Shown: piece after piece, positions 1-4,735 of the stretch | Numbering within the stretch: position 1 is the stretch's first letter | How the letters are laid out: each line of letters opens with the position of its first letter | Source: Bacillota bacterium | GTDB lineage: Bacteria > Bacillota > Bacilli > Alicyclobacillales > SLC66 | Reading direction: 5' to 3' | Length of the DNA: 7,898 bases | Assembly (NCBI GenBank): GCA_021846145.1 | Contig: JAJZCJ010000145.1 | Coordinates: forward strand, 1 to 7,898 | Made by a program: the position numbers and the translations under genes | The notes under the pieces: generated by a model | Told to the model about the DNA's origin: nothing | Seen by the model: only the letters and a program-made list of their open reading frames with translations | The model's database searches: none

Positions 1-1
1 A

Positions 2-274
2 ACGGTATTGGCTGAATATCCGGGACTGCATGTTTACTCAGTCACTCCAGATTACATGATCGCGATGAAGGCTTTGGCAGGCCGACCGGAAGATGTAGCC
101 GATTTAAAGGCTTTAATTGAGTTCACTGAAATGAAAAAAGCTGATGAAGTATTGGCCATCATTGAGAAATATATTCCGCAGAAACTACTTACCACAAAAG
201 TTCAGTATATCGTTGAATCTTTGTTTGAGGAGGCGGAAGATTCGCAAACCGATCAACGTAATGAATTGGAATGA
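2..274 (+). CDS. 3' end of a probable DUF6036/AbiEii-like nucleotidyltransferase-family protein (partial)
   Basis: The frame is open from base 2 to a TGA at 272-274 and has no ribosome site in front of its first possible start (TTG at 8), so this is the C-terminal part of a gene that begins outside the window. The visible 91 residues contain a Met-Lys-x-x-Ala-x-Arg-x-x-Asp-x-x-Asp-Leu pattern (AMKALAGRPEDVADLKALIE), followed by helices ending in a VESLFEE segment. Proteins of the DUF6036/AbiEii-like nucleotidyltransferase group have a similar C-terminal 'K-x-A-x-R-x-x-D-x-x-D' helix; some of them are toxins of type IV toxin-antitoxin pairs. The N-terminal GSxxR/DxD nucleotidyltransferase motif lies outside the window, so activity cannot be judged. 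No partner gene is visible downstream. The family call rests on pattern memory and is moderate. Confidence 0.55.
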   Translation, partial: TVLAEYPGLHVYSVTPDYMIAMKALAGRPEDVADLKALIEFTEMKKADEVLAIIEKYIPQKLLTTKVQYIVESLFEEAEDSQTDQRNELE

Positions 275-377
275 ATGGATCCGAAAGTTCATGCGTCAGC
301 ACTGGTATTTAACCATGTCGGTTGCTGTCTTTCAATCGTTCTCGTAAAGTGATCTCAGAGCATCATTTTTATCTGAT

Positions 378-614
378 TCATCTAAGCGGTTCGCCCGGTG
401 GCTTTTGCATGCGTTCTTTTTTCGGCACGCCGTTCACTTCTAGTTCTAGGGTAAAAAAATCACCGTCATCGGTCATGGATTTCACTAGTACACCTTGATC
501 TTTTAGACGCATGCGAAACATGCCAAGTGTTTTTTTGTAACTAGTGTCTCCGGTGTCTGTCAATTTGGTGGCAGTCCGAATATAGCTATACAGTAATTGG
601 GTGATTTTGTCCAT
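378..614 (-). CDS. Small conserved-looking protein of unknown function (78 aa)
   Basis: A 78-residue protein is encoded on the minus strand. The ATG at 614 is preferred over the in-frame ATG at 644 because a GGAGGG ribosome site (621-626) sits six bases before it, while the longer form has none. The protein begins MDKITQLLYSYIRTATKLTD, has a basic central part, then a beta-like stretch (DDGDFFTLELEVNG), and ends in a Pro/Arg-rich tail. No membrane segment, signal peptide or metal-binding cysteines are visible. It starts 58 bases after the lysR stop on the same strand with no clear terminator between, so it may be carried on the lysR transcript, though the two need not be functionally linked. 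I do not recognise the family. Confidence 0.72.
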   Translation of the reverse strand: MDKITQLLYSYIRTATKLTDTGDTSYKKTLGMFRMRLKDQGVLVKSMTDDGDFFTLELEVNGVPKKERMQKPPGEPLR

Positions 615-672
615 TATGTTCCCTCCGTGACATTTTATTGACAAGGTTAGATTGGCACTGTTGCAACCGTTC

Positions 673-1539
673 TCAAGTTAAAACGATGTCGACGAGACCC
701 ATAAATTGACGTAAAGCTTTTGTATTATATGAGTCTCGGCGACTTATAAACACTGTAGGCACTACTCCGTAAGGATCCGGTAGTGGATAATAGCTAAATC
801 GACCTTGCTGAATCCATAAGTTAACCATAGACTTTGGCAATATAGCCACCCCCAATCCATTTTCAACACATCCGAGTATGCCATCGATTGTACCAAACTC
901 CATCACTTTCATCGGTTTATAACCCTCATCCCGTAGCCATTGCTGAAACCGCCCCACATAGATACAGCGTACAAATGCAGTTAGGAGAGGTTCATTCAAA
1001 AAAGATTCTAACTTGAGTGGATGATTGGTGGGTGGTGTGACTAATAGCAATTGCTCCTCAAAGGCAAAGTGTTCAATGATGTCGACATGTTCGATAGGTC
1101 CGTCTACAAACGCTCCTTCGATCTTATATTGGAGTACAGAATCAACTAGTTTTTCAGTAGGTGCCGTAAATATGTTCAACTCTACTTGTGGGTATTGTTT
1201 GTGATATTTCGCAAGTATTCTTGGTAATCGAACTGCGGCCGCTGAGTCCACTGTGCCAATGGATAGTATCCCACGCGGGACAGAGGATTCTACAATAACT
1301 TCCATCGCTTCGTTGAAGTCTCGAAGTAATCTGTTAGCATAGGGTAATAACTCATGACCAGCTGGCGTTAATGTTAACTTCTTGTGGTGTCGATAAAAGA
1401 GCGGCTTACCCAACTCCTTTTCCAACTGCTGTATACGAGCTGTCACATTCGACTGTACATAATTCAAGCGTTCTGCGGCCTTGGTAACGCTCCCCGTTGT
1501 CGCCACTGTCAGAAACACTTTAAACGCGTTAATGTCCAT
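673..1539 (-). CDS. LysR-family transcriptional regulator
   Basis: This is a full-length (288 aa) LysR-type regulator. Residues 1-60 form the winged helix-turn-helix: FKVFLTVATTGSVTKAAERL, then a recognition helix around SNVTARIQQLEKELG, followed by the typical PLFYRH...LTLTPAG wing and the linker helix (to about residue 85). Residues from about 90 to 288 form the periplasmic-binding-protein-like effector domain (GILSIGTVDSAAAVRLPRIL, then the GCVENGLGVAILPKSMV motif near the end). The ATG at 1539 has an AGGAGG ribosome site seven bases upstream. The gene is divergent from the MFS transporter at 1654 with 114 bases between them, the classic arrangement in which a LysR protein represses itself and activates its neighbour in response to a small ligand. 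The ligand cannot be read from the sequence. Confidence 0.95.
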   Translation of the reverse strand: MDINAFKVFLTVATTGSVTKAAERLNYVQSNVTARIQQLEKELGKPLFYRHHKKLTLTPAGHELLPYANRLLRDFNEAMEVIVESSVPRGILSIGTVDSAAAVRLPRILAKYHKQYPQVELNIFTAPTEKLVDSVLQYKIEGAFVDGPIEHVDIIEHFAFEEQLLLVTPPTNHPLKLESFLNEPLLTAFVRCIYVGRFQQWLRDEGYKPMKVMEFGTIDGILGCVENGLGVAILPKSMVNLWIQQGRFSYYPLPDPYGVVPTVFISRRDSYNTKALRQFMGLVDIVLT

Positions 1540-1564
1540 AGGATCCTCCTAATATAAATCAAAA

Positions 1565-1611
1565 TACATGATGCAAAATATCATTTTAATTCATTGTACA
1601 TGATGCAATGA
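1565..1611. promoter_or_regulatory. Probable LysR operator region between the divergent genes
   Basis: Two dyads lie in the lysR/transporter gap. ATGAT-N7-ATCAT covers 1568-1584, and TCATTG-N9-CAATGA covers 1591-1611; the latter contains the LysR-type T-N11-A core (T1595 to A1607). The 12-mer TACATGATGCAA also occurs twice as a direct repeat (1565-1576 and 1597-1608), with starts 32 bases apart, about three helical turns, so both copies lie on the same DNA face. This is the usual geometry for a LysR tetramer with a recognition site and an activation site. Binding by the adjacent regulator is inferred. Confidence 0.6.
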
Positions 1612-1623
1612 CTGTCGTACACT
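1594..1623 (+). promoter_or_regulatory. Weak candidate promoter for the MFS transporter
   Basis: TTGTAC (1594-1599) and TACACT (1618-1623) stand 18 bases apart upstream of the GTG start at 1654. Both boxes are poor matches to the sigma-A consensus, and the -35 overlaps the second LysR dyad. This would fit a promoter that needs an activator. The call is tentative. Confidence 0.3.
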
Positions 1624-1653
1624 CGTTTTGTAACCGAGAGGGGGTGAGGGAAC

Positions 1654-2868
1654 GTGTCGATAATTCAAAATAGAGAATACAAACTTGGCACTGAACCATG
1701 GATGCAGGTAATTATAGGAGCATTCGCGTTATTCATTGCCATGAGTGTCGGAAGGTTTGCCTATACTCCAATTCTCCCATTGATGCAAGCTCAGGCACAC
1801 TTTTCGGATGCATCCGCTGGATATCTAGCATCCAGTAACTACGTGGGGTATCTTATCGGTGCTTTTGCAGCAGGCTCGGTGACTTGGATTCGGCGTCGTC
1901 GTTTATATGTGTATCGCTGGTCACTCATCGTTAGCATCCTAGCAAATGGATTGATGACGCTCACCTCTTCGTTATGGGTGTGGTCTGTAATACGGACAAT
2001 CTCAGGGATTTCAAGTGCGTTGGTCTTTGTTCTGATATCAAGCATTGTTTTGGATGTACTAGCCATGCAAAACCGTTCAAAACTTTCAGGCGTACTCTAT
2101 GGAGGCGTAGGTTTCGGGATCGCTGTGACCGGACTGGTTGTTCCTGCAATCGGCAGTCAATTTGGATGGCGAGGGGAATGGCTCGGATTGATGGTTCTCA
2201 GCATCGTGATCGGCATACCGACCACTATTTGGACCAAGGACTTATCAAATAAAAGCAAGCAACAGAGTATAAATCCTGAAAACCAAATATATGAGCAGAA
2301 GAAATATTTTCCTTGGCTCGTCTTGGCGTATGGTTGCGAAGGATTCGGCTACATTATCACAGGCACTTTTCTTGTAGAAATGGCTTCAAAGATGCCCACA
2401 CTTCATGGTTATGCAACGTATAGCTGGGTAGTAGTAGGGGTGGCAGCTTTACCGTCTACTATCCTGTGGGCATATCTGGCGCACCGGTATGGCGATATTC
2501 CTATCCTTGTGACAGCATATCTCCTGCAAGCACTTGGCGTAATGTTGCCGGTGCTATTACCGACTGAGATGGGCGTATTTTTAGGATCTATTTTTTTTGG
2601 TGGAACCTTCTTGGGGATTACCTCAGTAGGAACCATGCTGGGGAGAAAATTGCGTCCACAGGATAGCAGTAAAGCTATTGGCCTGATGACTGGGATTTAT
2701 GGTATTGGTCAAATTCTGGGTGCCGCCGGGGCGGGTCTGTTGGCTGATCATTTAGGGGGATTCGACATTCCCACATTGGCTGCAAGTGGAATCATATTGG
2801 TCGGTGCCGCTGTTCTGCTGTTTGGAAAGTTTACCGTAAATCCAGCAAGCATAACACACACTCCATAA
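1654..2868 (+). CDS. YbfB/YjiJ-family MFS transporter
   Basis: This is a 404-residue integral membrane protein of the major facilitator superfamily with about 12 hydrophobic segments. The first helix region carries the signature GRFAYTPILPLMQ and the second SNYVGYLIGA; both are hallmarks of the YbfB/YjiJ (MFS_4) group of putative exporters. A basic loop (WIRRRRLYVYRW, about residues 78-89) follows helix 2, and a long hydrophilic loop (about residues 201-218) divides the N- and C-terminal six-helix halves. The start is GTG at 1654, with GGGGTGA (1641-1647) as ribosome site six bases upstream. The substrate is unknown for this group. The divergent LysR gene and the operator-like gap suggest ligand-induced expression. 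Confidence 0.93.
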   Translation: MSIIQNREYKLGTEPWMQVIIGAFALFIAMSVGRFAYTPILPLMQAQAHFSDASAGYLASSNYVGYLIGAFAAGSVTWIRRRRLYVYRWSLIVSILANGLMTLTSSLWVWSVIRTISGISSALVFVLISSIVLDVLAMQNRSKLSGVLYGGVGFGIAVTGLVVPAIGSQFGWRGEWLGLMVLSIVIGIPTTIWTKDLSNKSKQQSINPENQIYEQKKYFPWLVLAYGCEGFGYIITGTFLVEMASKMPTLHGYATYSWVVVGVAALPSTILWAYLAHRYGDIPILVTAYLLQALGVMLPVLLPTEMGVFLGSIFFGGTFLGITSVGTMLGRKLRPQDSSKAIGLMTGIYGIGQILGAAGAGLLADHLGGFDIPTLAASGIILVGAAVLLFGKFTVNPASITHTP

Positions 2869-2873
2869 CGTTA

Positions 2874-2895
2874 TGCGTTAAGGCAGGATAACGCA
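2874..2895 (+). other. Stem-loop just after the MFS gene
   Basis: TGCGTTA and TAACGCA form a perfect 7-bp stem around an eight-base loop, beginning five bases after the transporter stop codon. No T-run follows, so it is not a canonical intrinsic terminator; it could be a weak terminator or protect the mRNA 3' end. Confidence 0.35.
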
Positions 2896-2940
2896 ATATC
2901 GACGAGAGCGAGGACGTGCGAAAAATGATAGGTTACAATT

Positions 2941-3009
2941 GTGGCTTGGAATATTAGCGTCCCCCTGACACGGTGGGGGTCATAGGTTCAATTCTCATCA
3001 GCCGCACCA
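2941..3009 (+). pseudogene. Degenerate tRNA-Val(GAC)-like remnant
   Basis: The 3' two thirds read as a tRNA. The anticodon loop is CTGACAC (anticodon GAC, valine) flanked by TCCCC and GGTGG. A variable region GGGTC follows, then a T-arm ATAGG-TTCAATT-CTCAT, then CAGCCGC, discriminator A and an encoded CCA at 3007-3009. The 5' part is damaged. If GTGGCTT (2941-2947) is taken as the acceptor strand it pairs 6 of 7 with CAGCCGC but the D-arm is far too short. If GCT...AGC (2944-2958) is taken as the D-arm, the acceptor 5' strand is missing. The T-stem and anticodon stem each carry a mismatch. A functional tRNA is unlikely; a remnant left by integration or decay is more probable. Confidence 0.6.
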
Positions 3010-3434
3010 AACACAATTAGCAGGGCAGAGAGGTCGCCAACCTGGAAACGGGAAGGCGGCCAAACTTGAGTTCGGATTACACGTTGACCCGTTTAGGCTT
3101 TTCAACACGACCCATTTTTTGGCTACTATTAATATGTTGTTTTTTTCAATCTTGTAATTAATAATTCCTATCCTAATTAATTGTGAATTTTCTAGCGGTA
3201 CTTCAAAGCAGAAACGATTATCAGTTACCTCTCCATGAAATTTTATACCATTTACGGATATAATCCCTGAATTTATTTTTTGACCAGTTACCCACCCCAC
3301 GATAAATGCAGTTTTTGATTGCAAGGTAGTGTTGAATTATTTAACAATGATGAATGTGCTAAATAAATTTCCATTGGATTTATAATAATTAAAATCAATC
3401 CGCCAATTATCAAGCGGAGGATTAGTACTTTCAT
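2998..3434 (-). pseudogene. Frameshifted small exported protein with a carboxypeptidase-regulatory-like fold
   Basis: An ATG at 3434 with AAGGGG eight bases upstream opens a typical signal peptide (MKVLILRLIIGGLILIIINP) and reads 48 residues to a stop at 3288-3290. The second part, in another frame of the same strand, runs from about 3324 to 2998 and looks coding: residues such as GWVTGQKINSGIISVNGIKF and a TDNRFCFEVPL stretch resemble a carboxypeptidase-regulatory/Ig-like beta domain (small 'G-x-V...TDxxGxF' repeats). A one-base shift around the A5 run near 3313-3317 would join them into one secreted protein of about 145 residues. The 3' end runs through non-protein-like sequence into the tRNA remnant, so the native C-terminus is probably lost too. 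Function is unknown. Confidence 0.45.
3032..3061. other. GC-rich hairpin beside the tRNA remnant
   Basis: GGTCGCC (3032-3038) can pair with GGCGGCC (3055-3061) over seven base pairs with one G-U, enclosing a 16-base loop. It stands out as GC-rich in an otherwise AT-rich stretch and lies only 22 bases after the tRNA-like CCA. There is no T-run on either side, so a terminator is not supported; its role is unknown. Confidence 0.3.
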
Positions 3435-3762
3435 CAGAATTACCCCTTTTTTACATTGAATAAATTAGAGATAACCAACTTAAGTAATATTATTCATTCA
3501 AAGCGATTAACTGATAAGTCAAGCAATAAATTGGCTATAACCATTTGGGTATAAATAGTACTAGCAACTATCCACTCTAACGGATCATTTCGAGGGTTGT
3601 GTTCAGTTCAACGATACATGTCGAATACGGGGGTGGGCAGTACGAAGAATTTAGAAGTGAAAGCAGCAATGTTAATTTATTATTTTGATTCTTGAACAAC
3701 AAAGTTCCCATATTCGGGACTTATATTAGTCCAAACATCAACGCAGTAATCATTCATTTATT
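3435..3762. other. AT-rich stretch without a convincing gene
   Basis: No ORF longer than about 30 codons with a ribosome site was found on either strand. Two short coding-like scraps are visible. One is a 25-codon minus-strand frame (starts about 3754, beginning MNDYCVDVWTNISPEYGNF), just after the stop of the gene at 3763. The other is a plus-strand frame near 3600-3690 reading STIHVEYGGGQYEEFRSE. Both may be debris of lost genes. No tRNA, terminator or array is seen. Confidence 0.4.
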
Positions 3763-4098
3763 TTACTGGGGAAAGGATGTGTCTGATATGGCGAATGGGC
3801 GTTTATCATGACATGGGTATGACAAAGAAACCGCGTCGAGAATGAGTTTTAAAAAGTCAGCGTGGGTCAGTAAATATGGTAGTGTTTCTAAAGAGCAGTT
3901 GACAAAGGATTTATCAAAAGCAGGGTTAAAGTTACAAAAAAGAAGTGAAGTGTCTGCGTCAACTGTGAGATAATGGCATGCAACGTCGAATTCATCCAGC
4001 AACTCTGTGATCTCTAGTGCCAACTCAAGTAAGTACGTAAGAGTCATAATGAAACGCTTTATGCCATTTTGAATTTCACAATCAAAATCCCGTGGCAT
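3763..4098 (-). CDS. Unknown protein, possibly degraded or N-terminally uncertain (95-111 aa)
   Basis: The open frame gives 111 residues from ATG 4098 or 95 from ATG 4047. Neither start has a Shine-Dalgarno sequence, which weakens the call. From the second Met the protein begins with an amphipathic helix (TYLLELALEITELLDEFDV), then has an ACHYLTVDADTSLLFCNF beta-like segment and a C-terminal part with a SYPCHDKRPF motif. Codon use looks protein-like throughout. It lies divergently from the coiled-coil gene at 4165, inside the AT-rich accessory patch. I recognise no family; it could be a small immunity-type or orphan protein, or the 3' end of a decayed gene. Confidence 0.4.
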   Translation of the reverse strand: MPRDFDCEIQNGIKRFIMTLTYLLELALEITELLDEFDVACHYLTVDADTSLLFCNFNPAFDKSFVNCSLETLPYLLTHADFLKLILDAVSLSYPCHDKRPFAISDTSFPQ

Positions 4099-4137
4099 GA
4101 AGGTGGAAAAACTACCGCAGAAAATTGTCAGATACTC

Positions 4138-4146
4138 TGGTACAAT
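4138..4146 (+). promoter_or_regulatory. Extended -10 promoter of the coiled-coil gene
   Basis: TG-G-TACAAT (4138-4146) matches the extended -10 pattern TGnTATAAT with one change; no good -35 is present, as is common for this class. Transcription would start near 4153, giving a leader of about 12 bases that still contains the GGGGTGA ribosome site (4154-4160). Confidence 0.5.
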
Positions 4147-4164
4147 AATAGTAGGGGTGAGAAT

Positions 4165-4521
4165 ATGGAAAATGAAAGATTATTTCAAGAGCAAGTCGCG
4201 TTTAAATTTAGAGATATAGAAATAAAGATAGATGGTCTAAGTGAGAAAGTTGATTCCTTAGAAGTAAAAATAGACAATTTGGAAACAAGGTTTGAAACTT
4301 TGGAAACAAGGTTTGATGCTTTGGAAGCAAGGTTTGAAACTTTGGAAACCAGGTTTGAAACTTTGGAAGCGAAAATTGATACTTTGACTGAATTGATAAC
4401 TAAGGGCTTTTCCAATTTAAAAGAAGAACAGGTGTACGTAAAATCGCGAATCTTTGACTTGGAACGCAAGATAGAATCAGTGGTGGTATCAACAGTTGCC
4501 CGATTATATAATCGAACATAA
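4165..4521 (+). CDS. Heptad-repeat coiled-coil protein (118 aa), unknown function
   Basis: The ATG at 4165 is chosen because GGGGTGA (4154-4160) lies four bases upstream and an extended -10 box just before it; the longer in-frame start at 4069 has neither. The protein is almost entirely coiled coil. Residues 1-38 are charged helix, residues 39-73 are five near-identical heptads of the type LETRFET, and the rest is helix with isoleucine/leucine heptads and a short non-helical tail (VARLYNRT). It has no membrane segment or enzyme motif. Such proteins multimerise and are frequent in mobile or phage-derived DNA, where they serve as structural or accessory parts, but no specific role can be assigned. 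It ends about 32 bases before the hairpin-rich right end of the TnpB unit and is convergent with tnpB. Confidence 0.75.
   Translation: MENERLFQEQVAFKFRDIEIKIDGLSEKVDSLEVKIDNLETRFETLETRFDALEARFETLETRFETLEAKIDTLTELITKGFSNLKEEQVYVKSRIFDLERKIESVVVSTVARLYNRT
4279..4383 (+). repeat. Five tandem 21-bp units inside the coiled-coil gene
   Basis: Units start at 4279, 4300, 4321, 4342 and 4363. The pattern is TTGGAAACAAGGTTTGAAACT with few changes; the last unit is the most diverged. Each unit encodes one heptad, so copy changes keep both the reading frame and the coiled-coil register. Confidence 0.9.
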
Positions 4522-4552
4522 TCATTCACTGTTGTTGGGCTGACTTTTTTCT

Positions 4553-4735
4553 CACGCATGTGCGTGGAGAGGCTTGAGAACGGGACCTCTTATCGGCGTG
4601 TACACTTCTCCCATTTTGGTAAACCGTCATCCCAAGAGAAGTGCTCAGTCTCCACTCGTACCACACGAGCACGACCAGACAGTCACTGGCTGTCTGATAG
4701 ACCTACGCTAGATTAGGCAATCGCCTGCGTAGGTT
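4553..4735 (-). ncRNA. Candidate guide (omega/reRNA-type) scaffold and right end of the TnpB unit
   Basis: Read on the minus strand, directly through and beyond the tnpB stop, this stretch holds a dense run of hairpins. ACCTACGC/GCGTAGGT (4701-4708 with 4727-4734) stacks on AGGC/GCCT (4715-4718 with 4723-4726) and encloses the stop codon. CAGACAG/CTGTCTG spans 4676-4696, CTCGT/ACGAG spans 4655-4669, CACTTCTC/GAGAAGTG pairs 4603-4610 with 4636-4643, AGAGG/CCTCT spans 4568-4590, and CACGCA/TGCGTG spans 4553-4566. TnpB proteins use an RNA made from the 3' end of their gene and the element's right end, so position and strand fit. The exact 3' boundary, and thus where the guide would begin, cannot be fixed from one copy. 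Confidence 0.5.

Noticed and set aside
261..347. 28-codon ORF (MNWNEWIRKFMRQHWYLTMS...) overlapping the end of the first gene
   Set aside because: It has a stop/start overlap suggestive of coupling, but no well-spaced ribosome site and no recognisable motif; too short to support.
350..370. TGAT-N8-ATCA followed by TTTTT as a terminator of the first gene
   Set aside because: A stem of only 4-5 bp is too weak to call.
1839..2636. Several minus- and plus-strand ORFs inside the MFS transporter
   Set aside because: They are shadows of the strong transporter frame, with no ribosome sites and unnatural composition.
4185..4559. 124-codon minus-strand ORF with Ser/Lys/Val repeats opposite the coiled-coil gene
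   Set aside because: It is the antisense image of the 21-bp repeats; no ribosome site.
4553..4735. CRISPR-like array near the TnpB protein
   Set aside because: The repeated structures are different hairpins, not regularly spaced identical repeats with spacers.
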